Shown one piece after another: positions 41,801-50,900 of a stretch of 64,000 nucleotides of DNA. The notes beneath the pieces were generated by a model. It was not told where the DNA came from. It worked only from the letters and a program-made list of their open reading frames with translations, and searched no databases. Within the stretch, counting starts at the first letter, position 1. Every line of letters begins with the position of its first letter. The stretch is from Chitinophaga chungangae (lineage in GTDB: Bacteria; Bacteroidota; Bacteroidia; Chitinophagales; Chitinophagaceae), in NCBI RefSeq assembly GCF_017742215.1, contig NZ_JAGHKP010000003.1, positions 1,050,308 to 1,114,307 of the forward strand. Direction: 5' to 3'. Position numbers and translations under genes: made by a program.

Positions 41801-42238
41801 TACACGTACAACAGCATTACGCCGGACGGCACTACGGTAGTGCTGGAGAACGTGCAAACGCAGCCCGGCCAGGAAGACACGCTGATCATGAATGCGGACG
41901 CCTCGCAGGTACGTTTTGTGCCACAGGTGGAACGCTCGTTCACGCTTACATTTTCCAGGCTGGTAGGGGAGCAGCTGCGTTCCTTGTCTGTAACCGGCAT
42001 CAGCAGCGGTCCCGGGAAGGAATGCGACATCACGGTAAGCCCGGACCTGGGCATGTTCAGGCTGGGCAACAAAGGATCGATGAAGAATGTACAGGTAAAG
42101 GCGTTTTCGATAGACAAAACGGCGTATACACCTGCGAATAAGCAGGTATCGCTGCAGTTGCCGAAAGATCACGACCTGGTGGTATCGGTGGCGGACTGGA
42201 AAAAACTGGACGTAAAAGCGGAAACGCTGGCGTTCTGA
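38891..42238 (+). CDS. Large multidomain protein: collagen-like Gly-rich region, two IPT folds, Cys-peptidase-like domain
   Basis: 1115 residues, no family recognised for the whole. No signal peptide or membrane span. Residues 1-175 are charged and helical. About 180-225 is a beta region (IANELDLTNTTLEIHPDVDTLIII). About 250-440 is dominated by GGxGG and GPxG repeats resembling collagen-like/Gly-rich segments. About 463-545 and 545-625 look like two IPT/TIG immunoglobulin-like folds (ITEIQPSMVFPGGKIIISGTKF; TVPDALAYGTAYTLTGKAF). About 640-850 carries a possible papain-like triad: Cys700 in LATGFCTAMSSL, His801 in NTHCIMPYKFEY, Asp839/Asn841 in YCWDCNYPTNP. The last 250 residues are beta-rich. 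ATG at 38891; transcribed alone between two strong terminators. Secretion route and role are unknown. Confidence 0.75.
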   Translation: MEKIKTPEAVQATEMIFMPPSNGLQQLITGNRISPERIKAARTLQQQFETKLGNKGIVTVEPDPEVGRELLEPVKQLLKDLGIEKLSELEGIRFDKPQRIEKDKMLIAPAKKKNKPVDWNDVVKDFKTQTNPTHKKEQLQRYLPNLNGGAVKTARLVNIKPQSLPALSQPPQAVRMKKLPVGTSVIIANELDLTNTTLEIHPDVDTLIIIAEKIKCGSKALITWKAPGGSTPPRADNPDLNGIGYSGVQLKPGTGNGRDGENGLPGGNGIKGADGRRAPSIEIWVKDLSNIPSISLNGENGIKGGTGQRGGRGGRGAEGRGGKYNPLTNNCMKRHPAGNGGHGGDGGRGGDGGRGGNGGDGGHILIGVLEGSVEKTLAAGDFKMSNNGGLPGPGGNGGEGGNGGAPGPSGNGTYCKNGSPGKAGAKGQPGSTGKDGMQSGAQQAIAIFPFSENVWDELLTRPYITEIQPSMVFPGGKIIISGTKFVKTDTVVIPGIGNFKPVENADESITVTIPAKSAGGTYKVYVKRASDNTESNHSSIRVKPQLDTVPDALAYGTAYTLTGKAFNPGAAVLVDGEAIPATKVTATKITFTMPGTGGNGSSNGSRAIQVRNADGLVSNTRYTEVAGVLEIPFKYGVHNFAFVNPDDGVPDWKAYEQTFGKAEIWYELILGHRVYTLGYFGFYKKYLKGTKKGGLATGFCTAMSSLVADKFWKGENNAFTTTKAQVHHQLTSVHGRLLSRESLIHFHDQSREGLPCIERTAREIETVFLKGCDRHHAPLLFFIPAGALWDAGYTDKIKNTHCIMPYKFEYPPKHTGAKLSANGETTINSLDGVKMYCWDCNYPTNPKCWLEFKKKGDVLHFDYYVDGVGKRVSSADNITLGHIRNGDYLLADQDLPFNGPFGLTSFVIDFLLSPADMQITDEKGNKVGLFNNKIYAEVPDAHPVWLAPGAYLLPAGKNFTRKIVGNGKGVYTYNSITPDGTTVVLENVQTQPGQEDTLIMNADASQVRFVPQVERSFTLTFSRLVGEQLRSLSVTGISSGPGKECDITVSPDLGMFRLGNKGSMKNVQVKAFSIDKTAYTPANKQVSLQLPKDHDLVVSVADWKKLDVKAETLAF

Positions 42239-42263
42239 TAACGGGAACGATGATACGAAGAAT

Positions 42264-42295
42264 GGCCGCACGATTGATTTGTGCGGCCTTTTTTT
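42264..42295 (+). terminator. Rho-independent terminator behind the large protein gene
   Basis: GGCCGCAC (42264-42271) pairs perfectly with GTGCGGCC (42281-42288) around a 9-base loop, followed by seven T. Confidence 0.9.
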
Positions 42296-42605
42296 GCGGG
42301 TCAACGTACGATGAATGAAACACGCTTTAAGGGGTCTTTCAATTCAAGTATAGCGTGGTTTCCTTTTAACGTTATGTCGATCTATCCAAATTTCCTTTTA
42401 CCGATGCAAAGATATTGTTGAGGGAAACGGGGGACAAGAGAAGTGGTACTGCGAATTTCTTTTGCGTAGAACTACGCGGGATGTGCGTAGATGCCTCGGT
42501 GGTGTGCGCTGGCAAGACGTATGACAGACGAGATAGATGACTATATAAACGTGAGAGAAATTGTTAGTGGGAAAAATATCTGAAAAGAGTTTTTATCTTC
42601 ACCAC
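42296..42605. other. 310-base intergenic region without recognised gene
   Basis: No credible coding frame, RNA gene or repeat was seen on either strand. It must contain the promoter for the downstream beta-propeller gene, but only a poor match (TATCTTCA near 42594) could be found. Confidence 0.5.
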
Positions 42606-43466
42606 ATGCGCCTCACCCACCACCAACACTTCCCCGGCATCCCCAGCGCCAGCGGCCTCGCTTACCACGACGGTCACTATTACGTCGTGGGCGACGATGC
42701 CACCAAACTGTTCATCCTCAACGCCGATCTCACGCCCGCTGAGCAAATTCCTTTACCCAACGCCGATCAAAAACAAACCCGTATTCCCAAGCCCGTCAAA
42801 AATGATTGGGAAAGCCTCAGCACGATCGTCATCAACAATCAAACCGCCTTGCTCGCGCTTGGCTCTGGTTCTCTCAGCCCGCACCGCAATGCGGCTTTGC
42901 TGTATTTTCCCGGTACAGGGCACATCGAAATAAAAGACCTCAGCAATTTCTACAAACAGATCGGTGATAATATCGAACTCAACATCGAAGCCGCTACCGA
43001 AATAGGAGAGCATCTCCTCATCGGCAACCGCGGCCACCTCGGCAGGCCCGAAAACCTGCTGGTCCGCTGCGAAAAACAGGATATCTGGAACTCACCGGTA
43101 AAAACGCACACCACCCAACTCATTCTCCCGAAAGAACCGGCATTCTCCGGCATTTCCGGCCTGGCCTGGCATCCCGAAAAAGATTGGCTTTATTTCACCA
43201 CCTCCACAGAAGAAACCGCCAGCACGTACGACGACGGCAAGATAGGAGAGAGCCGAATCGGCATTATAAAAAATGCGACCAATGCCCTGCAACAGCCAAC
43301 GGTCAGCCCGGACGAATGGTTTCTTTTAGAAAAAATCCACCCCGTTTTCAAAGGCCAGAAAATAGAATCCATTTGCCTGCGGGAATTAAACGACGGACTG
43401 GAAATCACGCTGGTAGCAGACAACGACGATGGCGGCAGTCACCTTTTCCGGCTGGCGGCGGAGTAG
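42606..43466 (+). CDS. DUF6929-like beta-propeller protein
   Basis: 286 residues from ATG 42606. No signal peptide. The sequence shows repeated short blade-like motifs (ASGLAYHDGHYYVVGDDATKLFIL, LLIGNRGHLGRPENLLV, FSGISGLAWHPEKDWLYFTTSTE, ESICLRELNDGLEITLVADNDDGGSHLFRL) that resemble SdiA-regulated/DUF6929 six-bladed propellers. Function is not known; related folds bind or hydrolyse small phospho- or lactone compounds. Single gene, convergent with the beta-helix gene whose stop lies 5 bases away, with no terminator between them. Confidence 0.65.
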   Translation: MRLTHHQHFPGIPSASGLAYHDGHYYVVGDDATKLFILNADLTPAEQIPLPNADQKQTRIPKPVKNDWESLSTIVINNQTALLALGSGSLSPHRNAALLYFPGTGHIEIKDLSNFYKQIGDNIELNIEAATEIGEHLLIGNRGHLGRPENLLVRCEKQDIWNSPVKTHTTQLILPKEPAFSGISGLAWHPEKDWLYFTTSTEETASTYDDGKIGESRIGIIKNATNALQQPTVSPDEWFLLEKIHPVFKGQKIESICLRELNDGLEITLVADNDDGGSHLFRLAAE

Positions 43467-43471
43467 ATCGG

Positions 43472-45097
43472 CTACAATACTTTCACATCCTTAAACATGA
43501 ACGTATTATCACTGACCCTTAGCTTTTTCCCGGAGGTTGTTTTTACATCTTCGAGTGTGACCGCTTTGGTTTTCACGTAAGGAAACTTCTCCTGGTACGA
43601 TTCGTCTTTCATTTTGGGATTAAAATCCGAAAAAATAGCAGGGCCGTTATAATCCTTCGGAATATTGGAATCGTCGATCTCCAGGTTTTTAATGGTAATA
43701 TGTTCGGGCATATAACAAACATACCCAAAATCATGCATGCCCGTATAGCTCCCGGTAATGAGCGATATGCCGGAAAGCTTTTTGGAAGCGGGTTTGAGAA
43801 CGCAGTTCCGGATGATAAGATTACCCTGCCATGTACTGCCATAATCCGGCCGCAGGTTGATGATGCTTCTGCCGAGGAAAGTGCAGTTTTCTATTGTGAA
43901 GGTGCCGGAGCCGATGGCGTTGATGCTCATGTGGCCGAGCGTGGAGTTGCGAACGGTAGCGTTGGCCACTCCCTGGTGAGCGTCGAACCGGGAGAAGGTA
44001 CACCCGTCATACAAAAGATTTTTGCTGAAATTAGAGCCCATGATGCCCCAATAGGTAGCATCGGTGATATCGTTGGTCTGGCGGCAGTTGATGAACGAAA
44101 CGTTGAGCGCACGATTGACGGAGATGTCGTAGGTGCCCATAGATACGGGTTTGCCTGCCGCGCCGATGGTGGAATAAGTTTTGTGCCCGGTAAGAACAGT
44201 GTTTTTTACTGTCACGTAGGAACAGTTGCCGGCTTCGATGAACCCGCCATAGGGCGCTCCATGGTCTCCCTCGCCGGTAATTTTATGCACAAGCCCGTCT
44301 ACCGTTACATTTGAACGGCGGATCGAGATATTACGGCTGTAATAGGTGTATTTTGAAGGCGCCTGATTGGCGATAGTGGTAAAGATCCCGCCGGTAATTT
44401 TCAGCGGCGTTTCGTCGATAGGGAGCGCCGTGATATCGGTGATCTGGTCAAAATCCCAGATGATGGGCGCATTCATATCCACATTCCCGTTTTTGTCTAC
44501 CACAAAAATGTCCGTCTGTGACGAGCCGTTGTTTTGGTTCAAACCAAAGCGGATATAATGTTTAACGTTGGTATTGGTAACGGTGATAAGACAGGTGGCG
44601 GGAAACGTCTGATCGAGTTTCGCCTGGTTCTTTTTAAGCGATGTGATCCCTTCCGGTTTAAATGGCTTTAGCCCGGAGCTTATCGTAAAAACCGATGCGT
44701 TCCTGTTCTCAACGTCGGTATCGTCGATGATAAAGGAGGCTTTTCCGAAATCGGTATCGGTTTTAATGATAGCCGTACGTTTTTTCCCGCTGATATAATA
44801 GGTCGCTTTATCATCCGCTTTCACGGTCAGCCCATGGATATTGGCGAATGCATGGGTGGCGGCGATGGCATCCATATCGTCCGTTTTCCCGTCGCCTTTC
44901 GCGCCGAAGTCGTTATACCGCACCCGGCCGGTTGCCTTGAATTTACGTACGTTTTCGGGCGGTACATTGATATGTAATTGTTTGTTTTCATCAACACGTA
45001 CCTGTATTTTCCCTTTTTCAGAGGTGATCGTAACATCGTCCTGGGCCCGACCGGTAATCGTAAAGCCCAGAAAGCAGAGTAGTAGCCAGTATTTCAT
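43472..45097 (-). CDS. Secreted right-handed parallel beta-helix protein (pectate-lyase/GH28-like fold)
   Basis: 541 residues from ATG 45097 (MKYWLLLCFLGFTITGRAQ, signal peptide). The N-terminal motif VRYNDFGAKGDGKTDDMDAI is the usual entry segment of GH28/pectate-lyase-like beta-helices. The rest repeats short strands with Asn/Ser turns (NISIRRSNVTVDGLVHKI, YVTVKNTVLTGH, ALNVSFINCRQTNDITDATYWGIMG, TIENCTFLGRS). I could not identify the GH28 catalytic aspartates with confidence, so it may be a lyase, a hydrolase or a non-catalytic binding protein. It is downstream of fic on the same strand, gap 86 bases. Confidence 0.75.
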   Translation of the reverse strand: MKYWLLLCFLGFTITGRAQDDVTITSEKGKIQVRVDENKQLHINVPPENVRKFKATGRVRYNDFGAKGDGKTDDMDAIAATHAFANIHGLTVKADDKATYYISGKKRTAIIKTDTDFGKASFIIDDTDVENRNASVFTISSGLKPFKPEGITSLKKNQAKLDQTFPATCLITVTNTNVKHYIRFGLNQNNGSSQTDIFVVDKNGNVDMNAPIIWDFDQITDITALPIDETPLKITGGIFTTIANQAPSKYTYYSRNISIRRSNVTVDGLVHKITGEGDHGAPYGGFIEAGNCSYVTVKNTVLTGHKTYSTIGAAGKPVSMGTYDISVNRALNVSFINCRQTNDITDATYWGIMGSNFSKNLLYDGCTFSRFDAHQGVANATVRNSTLGHMSINAIGSGTFTIENCTFLGRSIINLRPDYGSTWQGNLIIRNCVLKPASKKLSGISLITGSYTGMHDFGYVCYMPEHITIKNLEIDDSNIPKDYNGPAIFSDFNPKMKDESYQEKFPYVKTKAVTLEDVKTTSGKKLRVSDNTFMFKDVKVL

Positions 45098-45183
45098 AAA
45101 TCGTGGATTGAGTTGGAGACAAAATAATAAATTAATCCCGTGATTCACAGGGTTGATCAATACTTTCCGGTATTCCAGCACCG

Positions 45184-46506
45184 TTAATGACTGAACTCCT
45201 TCCTGATCTTCACCAAAAAATCCCTTACGGGGAAAAATACATTCCTTTTTCCCTGCGTGCGCGTTCCCATCAATCCCTGCTCCACCAATCCCATAAGGTC
45301 CGGCCTGGCCGTTTGGTTGCTGACGCCGTAACGGTTCTGTATTTGCTGCACCGAAAAAAATACATCCTGGTCCTGGATAAGCTCCTGCACGATCAGTATC
45401 TGCCGCTCATTAAAAGTGGTTTCCCGCAGCAATACCAACGCGTTTTTCTTTTCCTCCGCTTTGCGCGAGAGATATTTTTTCAGGTCCTCCAGCGCGGCGG
45501 CCATGGATTTGAGATTGTACAGGACGAAATAAGTAAGATCGTTGTCGTCGGTTTCCGTATGCAGGTATGCCTTTGCGTATTGGGCTTTGGAATGGAGGAT
45601 GATGCGCGACAATGGCATGTATTCGATCAGCCAGTAACCTTTTCTCACCAGGTACCAGTAAAAGACCGTTCTTGCCGTGCGCCCGTTGCCGTCTGAGAAA
45701 GGATGGATGAACCCGAGCATAAAATGCAGGAAAATTCCTTTTACGATGGGATGGATAAAAAATGCCTGTTTGTCCTGGTCGTTCGCAAACCGGCAAAGGT
45801 CTTCCATCAGCTGTTCCAGCAGCGGGTATGCGGGTGGAGTGTACACGGTGCGCCCCGTTTGTACGTCTACCACGTTCACCTCGTTGTCTTTCCTGAAGGC
45901 GCCTTCTTCTTCCGCCTGGGGTAAGGTATCGTGCGTAATAATGGCGTGCAGCGAACGGATGGAGGCAGGGGTGAAAGCTTCGTCTTTGTTGGCCAGTATC
46001 CACTTCATGGCTTCGTAGTTGTTGAGGATCATCTGCTCCGAAATGTTACGGGGTTTCCGGTTATTCTCCAGCATCTCTTTCGCCACTTTCCGGGTGGTCA
46101 CAGAGCCCTCCAGCTGACTGGAAGCGATCGCCTCTTCCATCAGCGAACTGGCCAGGTATCGCGCGCGGTCTTCCGTGGAAATAATGGTTTCGCCCCGCAA
46201 AGCGAGGTCGAAATCATGCAGGTATTGCTGCACAACCGAAGGCGTGCCTAACTGGAACATAAAACCCTCCAGTTTCGAGAACCTGATCCGTTTGTTGCTC
46301 ACCCGCAACGATTTTACCGCCGTCCAAAGGCGTTTGTCTTCCATGCCCCAGTCTTTGGCGGCGTATTTCCATTTGTCCCAATAAGGATATTTGTTGTCGT
46401 TGAGGTCGAGAAAACGCTGGAAAAGCCCGTTCTCCGCCAGTTCATCCAATATGCTGCGGTAATTGTACTTCCCGGAAATGTGAGGCGGCCGTCCAGGTGT
46501 TTTCAT
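45184..46506 (-). CDS. Fic family protein (probable AMP-transferase) with N-terminal inhibitory motif and C-terminal HTH
   Basis: 440 residues. Fic motif HPFSDGNGRTAR with catalytic His268 is complete, so nucleotide transfer (AMPylation) from ATP to a protein hydroxyl is likely. The inhibitory motif SSQLEG (129-134, Glu133) lies on the N-terminal side, placing it in the class II (self-inhibited) group. Residues about 370-435 form a winged-helix-like end (FFSVQQIQNRYGVSNQTARPDLMGLVEQGLM). The target protein is unknown; stand-alone class II Fic proteins are often regulatory and not toxin components. No antitoxin gene is adjacent. An unusual AGGAG ribosome-binding site sits inside an inverted repeat immediately upstream. 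Confidence 0.9.
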   Translation of the reverse strand: MKTPGRPPHISGKYNYRSILDELAENGLFQRFLDLNDNKYPYWDKWKYAAKDWGMEDKRLWTAVKSLRVSNKRIRFSKLEGFMFQLGTPSVVQQYLHDFDLALRGETIISTEDRARYLASSLMEEAIASSQLEGSVTTRKVAKEMLENNRKPRNISEQMILNNYEAMKWILANKDEAFTPASIRSLHAIITHDTLPQAEEEGAFRKDNEVNVVDVQTGRTVYTPPAYPLLEQLMEDLCRFANDQDKQAFFIHPIVKGIFLHFMLGFIHPFSDGNGRTARTVFYWYLVRKGYWLIEYMPLSRIILHSKAQYAKAYLHTETDDNDLTYFVLYNLKSMAAALEDLKKYLSRKAEEKKNALVLLRETTFNERQILIVQELIQDQDVFFSVQQIQNRYGVSNQTARPDLMGLVEQGLMGTRTQGKRNVFFPVRDFLVKIRKEFSH

Positions 46507-46511
46507 ATTTG

Positions 46512-46536
46512 CTCCTAATTTCTATAAAATCAGGAG
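46512..46536 (-). promoter_or_regulatory. Inverted repeat covering the fic ribosome-binding site
   Basis: On the minus strand CTCCTGATTT, TATAG, AAATTAGGAG: ten-base arms with one mismatch and a 5-base centre. The downstream arm contains AGGAG, 6 bases before the ATG at 46506, a true Shine-Dalgarno rare in this phylum. It could act as a DNA operator or as an mRNA hairpin hiding the ribosome-binding site. Confidence 0.55.
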
Positions 46537-46545
46537 TTATTTGGA

Positions 46546-46582
46546 ACAAAAAACAAAAGGCCGGCGCAAAAACGCCAGCCTT
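46546..46582 (-). terminator. Rho-independent terminator behind the second SusD gene
   Basis: On the minus strand AAGGCTGGCG pairs with CGCCGGCCTT (one T-G pair) around a 6-base loop at 46557-46582, then TTGTTTTTTG. It separates the DeoR-SusC-SusD operon from fic. Confidence 0.85.
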
Positions 46583-46601
46583 TTCCTTGTACTACTCTTT
46601 C

Positions 46602-47936
46602 TCAGATTGCCGGATCATCCGGTGTAGACGGATTGTTATCCCTTTCTATCAACGGGTACGGGTAAAAATTGCGGTTCCGTTCCTCGTTCGGCTGATTAGG
46701 CCCGGGGCGGCCGAAACGGCGGCTGTCTTCCAGCTCCTGGCCGCTGAGGAACATTTCCAGCCTTCTTTGTTTGTAAATGTCGGTCAGCAGCGCCGCCTGC
46801 GTCATGGGGCCACTGTACGCAGGTTGCGCGGCGCCAATGCCGTAGATGTCCGTTGTTTTGGTACGCACTGCGTCCAGCGCGGTTTTGGCCTGAACGAACT
46901 GGTTCTGCCGCGCATAATTTTCCGCGATGATCAGGTCCATTTCCCCGGGCAGGTATACCGGGTACACCGCGGTGGTATTCAGCGCAAAGGCCTTCAGCGG
47001 GTAAGTGGTGGGGCCGGTTTGACTGATGTAAAATCCCACCCGCGGGTCCGATGCGGCGGGCACCGGGGCAAGACCGTTGCGCAGGCCCAGCGTGGAATCG
47101 ATCGCACCGAATACGTTCACGGTAAAGTTCCATTCGCCGAGCGGATTGGTGGTAACGGTGGAAAACCGGAACTCCGATTTGATCAGCCGGCTGGCAGCGG
47201 TAGCATATGTAATGGCTTTGTTGCCCGAAGTGGCGTCGTAGGTGCCGGAGATCATGCTTTGTATGTTGTAATATCTCGCCAGCAAGGCTTTCACCGTATT
47301 CTTCGCGTCGATGCCGGGCGGCACTTTGCTCAGGAATTTCGTGCTGGGCGCCGTAGCTGCAAGGTCTGCGTCCGCGCTTTCAAGCATGGAGATCGCCCTT
47401 TTCAGCGCCTCCGCGCGGGGGCTGAATGTGGCGTTGTTCTCTGTTTCCAGCGGGATCTGCTCATAAAATTGCGCCAGCGTGCCCATGCTTAAAGCGTAAA
47501 AAATGCTGGCATATGCTTTCAGCCCTACTTTGTCGCCCGCTTCGGTGGCAACGTTGAGGTTGTCCAGCACGGTTTCCGCTTCGGTGCGCGTAAGCAGGCA
47601 TTGCGTCCACATCTGGGTCACCACCGAGTTGATCAGCGTAATGGCGCCTTTGCCGGTTTCCAGCTCTTTTTCGGTGGTGTTGCCGATATTCAGCGTATAC
47701 AACGCATACACGCCGTAGCTGCCTCCAATGGGCGCACAATACAACGGGCTCTGGCGGCCGATGGTAAAACGCCGCTGCAGGCCGGCGCAAAGGTTCATCA
47801 GCGCGTCCGGGCTGCTCGTTACGCTGGGCACGGAAGCCGCGCTGGGATTGATGTATTCTTTATTGCACGATACTACTGGAAACATGCCTGCCAGCAAAAG
47901 CAATAAAGCGGTTCGTTTTATCTTTTGATTTTTCAT
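46602..47936 (-). CDS. SusD/RagB-type lipoprotein, second locus
   Basis: 444 residues, lipoprotein signal MKNQKIKRTALLLLLAGMFPVVSC (Cys24). It is shorter than the first SusD (629) and has a serine/alanine-rich start (NKEYINPSAASVPSV). Family marks: LLTRTEAETVLDN, VGLKAYASIFYALSMGTLAQFYEQIPLE, DAKNTVKALLARYYNIQSMI, MDLIIAENYARQNQFVQAKTALDAVR, IYKQRRLEMFLSGQELEDSRRFG. It binds a ligand at the cell surface and pairs with the SusC encoded 17 bases upstream. The substrate is unknown. Confidence 0.92.
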   Translation of the reverse strand: MKNQKIKRTALLLLLAGMFPVVSCNKEYINPSAASVPSVTSSPDALMNLCAGLQRRFTIGRQSPLYCAPIGGSYGVYALYTLNIGNTTEKELETGKGAITLINSVVTQMWTQCLLTRTEAETVLDNLNVATEAGDKVGLKAYASIFYALSMGTLAQFYEQIPLETENNATFSPRAEALKRAISMLESADADLAATAPSTKFLSKVPPGIDAKNTVKALLARYYNIQSMISGTYDATSGNKAITYATAASRLIKSEFRFSTVTTNPLGEWNFTVNVFGAIDSTLGLRNGLAPVPAASDPRVGFYISQTGPTTYPLKAFALNTTAVYPVYLPGEMDLIIAENYARQNQFVQAKTALDAVRTKTTDIYGIGAAQPAYSGPMTQAALLTDIYKQRRLEMFLSGQELEDSRRFGRPGPNQPNEERNRNFYPYPLIERDNNPSTPDDPAI

Positions 47937-47953
47937 GATGTTGCGTTTTGAGA

Positions 47954-50900
47954 TTAGAAACTGGCCCTGAAAGTGAACTGGTATGTTCTCGGGATCGGCA
48001 CGTTCCCGAAATCCACGCCTCTCAGCACGGAGCTGTTGCCGCCGGCGTTCGTTTCGGGGTCGTACCCGTCGTAATCGTCAAAGCTCAGCAGGTTGCGGCC
48101 TACCAGCGACAGGGATGACGAGCGGATGAACTTGGCGAACTGCGGCAGCTCGTAAGTAAGCGCCACTTCGCGGAGTTTTACGTAAGAAGCGTCTTCCACG
48201 CGCCATTCTTCCGTGTTGTAGATGGAGAAAATGTAACCCCGGGGTAATTCTCCTTTGATCTCCCTTTCGGAATAATCGCCGATGCCAACGCCCTGGCGTG
48301 TTCTCCTGTCCGCATTAAACACATCCTGTCCCAAAGCACCGTCTATCAAAAAGCTGAAGCTGAGTTTTTTGTACGTAAGCATGCTGTTGAAGCTCAGCAG
48401 CCAGTCGGGGTTAGGATCGCCGATCACTTTGCGGAGCAGCACTTTTTTATCGTCGATGGCGGCGATGGGCCGGCCTTCGCTGTCGAGGGCGATGCCTTTG
48501 CCGTCCCGCTCAAAATAGTTGCCGTAAAAAACGCCCACCGGCTCGCCCGCGATGATCACAGAGGGCGATCCCGCGGCGTTGGCCAGCGTGATCGGCGTTA
48601 CCTGGCTGGATGCCGTTACTTTGTTTTTGTTCCGGCTCAGCGATCCGCCTACGTTCCAGCTGAAATTTTTAGTGCTTACCGGCAGGGCGGTGATGCCCAG
48701 TTCCCATCCTTTGTTGGTAAGGTCGCCCACGTTCTCGATGCGGGAGCTGCCGCCGGAAGACGGCGCCAGCACACGGTCTACCAGCAATGAATTGCCGACG
48801 ATCTTTTTGTTGTATGCAGTAAATACCACGCCCAGCCGGTTGTTCAGGAAGGAGAGGTCCGTCCCGAACTCAAATTCGCTGGACCTTTCCGGTTCTACGA
48901 ATTCATTGCCGAGGCTGGCGTCGAGATTATACGTGGCAAGACCGTTCAGGCTGCCTGACGAGTAGTTGGAAAACCGCTGGTAGGTGCCGATGCCGGTCAG
49001 GTTGCCCGCAAGGCCCCACGAAGCCCTCAGGCGCGCAGCGTTGAACCAGTTGCCGCCAAAATCTTTCCAGAAGCCCATCTCGCTGATGTTCCACGACGCG
49101 CTTACTTTGGGGTAAAAGTATGTGCGCGTGTCTTTCGGGAAAGAGGTGCTGCCGTCTATGCGCCCTGCGGCGGTCAGGAAAACGATGTTTTTATACCCGA
49201 ACGTTTCCTGCACGAAACCGCCGAACACCTGGCGCTGGTCGTAGGTGTAACTCGGGTCCAGCCGGGTGGCGGCGCCGTTGATGGTGGTAATGCCGTTCAG
49301 CAGGTCGCGGCCCTGGTTAAAAAGACCGGTGATCTTCTGGTACTGGTGATTGAAGCCCGCGGTTGTAAGGGAAGAAAAGTCTCCCAGCTGCGCGTTGTAG
49401 GAAACGTTGAAGTCGTTGTTGATCAGGAAAGAATTGACGAGCGCGCTGGATACATAACCGAGGCCTTCCTGCGCGGAAATGTACGGGTATCGTTTGATCA
49501 GGTTATTACCTTCCTGGCTGAAGTTGTCGATGCCGAGAATGTAATCGATGCTGAGCCCTTTCGCCGGCGTGAGCTTTACCTGGAAGTCGGTGATGGTCCT
49601 GCTTACGGCCTGCGTCAGCTGCATGTCTTCTATCACGCTCAGCGGGTTTACGCGGGTTGGTTCCACGCCTTTGAGATTGCCGGCCGCATCACGCTCCTCG
49701 ATGTTATAGAGATTGTTCGTGATGTTCACCGAGTTGATAGGGCTCCAGAACACGTTGCCGTTGGGCTTTTCATGCGAAAAGCTGTTGGTGTAGGCCACGC
49801 CGCCGCTCAGGGTGATGTAGTCGTTGATCACCTGCTGTATCCTTGTTTTGAAATTGAACCGCCTGAAATCCGTGTTGCGGATAATGCCTTCGTTCTTATA
49901 ATATCCGCCCGAAAAATAGTATTTCGTTTTTTCCGTGCCGCCGCTGAGCGACAGGTAATTGTCCGTGCCCAGGCCCGTCTGGAAGATCTGGTCCTGGTAA
50001 TCGTACCGCGTAACGTCCACCAGGTCCGTGGAAAGCGTTCTCACCTGCCCGTCTCCGCGGGTGTAGGTAATCGTATTGCCGGGGCCGTTGCTGATATTGC
50101 CCAGGCGCAGGGCGGCGGAGCCGAACTGTTTGCCGTAAGTGGAGATATACACTTTTTTGCGGAGCTGGTTCAGCATGATGCCCGTGCTGAAGTCGATAGA
50201 CAGCCGCCCGGCCTTGCCAGCTTTCGTGGTGATGAGCACCACGCCATTGCTGGCCCTGGAACCATAGATGGCGGAAGCGGACGCGCCCGGTATCACGTCT
50301 ATTTTTTCAATATCGTTCGGGTTGATGTCTGCCATGCGGTTGGTGCCCACTTCATTCGGGCCGCCGCCAACATTCAGGTTGGTCACGTTCGTGGTGGCGT
50401 TGCTCACGATCACGCCGTCTATCACATACAGCGGTTCCGATGAGCCTTTGATGGTGCTTGTTCCGCGCATCCTGACGGAAATGCCGCCGGACGGGTCGCC
50501 GGAGGTTTGCGTGATCTGCGCGCCGGGCACTTTGCCCTGCAATGCCGCGCCGATATTGCCCGAGCCGGTGTTGACCAGCTGTTTGGAACTGACCGAATTG
50601 ACGGTGTTGCCCAGCTGTTTCCTCGACTGCCGCAGGGAAGAACCGATCACCACGATCTCGTCCATGTTCAGCACGTCTTCTTCCATCACCGCGTCTGCGG
50701 AAACGGTTGCACCGCTGACGGAAATGTTTTTGTGGACGGTTTTGAAACCGATACCGGTGAACTCCAGCGTATAGTTGCCCGGCTGGATGTTAGCGTTAAA
50801 ACTATACTGCCCGTTGGCGTCGGAACTGGCGCCGGTGCTTGAATTGCGGAGCTGCACGGTAACGCCGGGCACGGGTGAACCGTCGTTTCCCGTTACCTTT

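Noticed and set aside
42296..42605. Hidden small RNA or tRNA gene in the long intergenic gap
   Set aside because: No cloverleaf, no stable long hairpin and no terminator of its own inside the interval could be recognised.
45184..46506. Fic protein as part of a toxin-antitoxin pair
   Set aside because: It carries its own inhibitory motif (SSQLEG) and no small antitoxin gene lies next to it, so a class II self-regulated Fic is the better reading.
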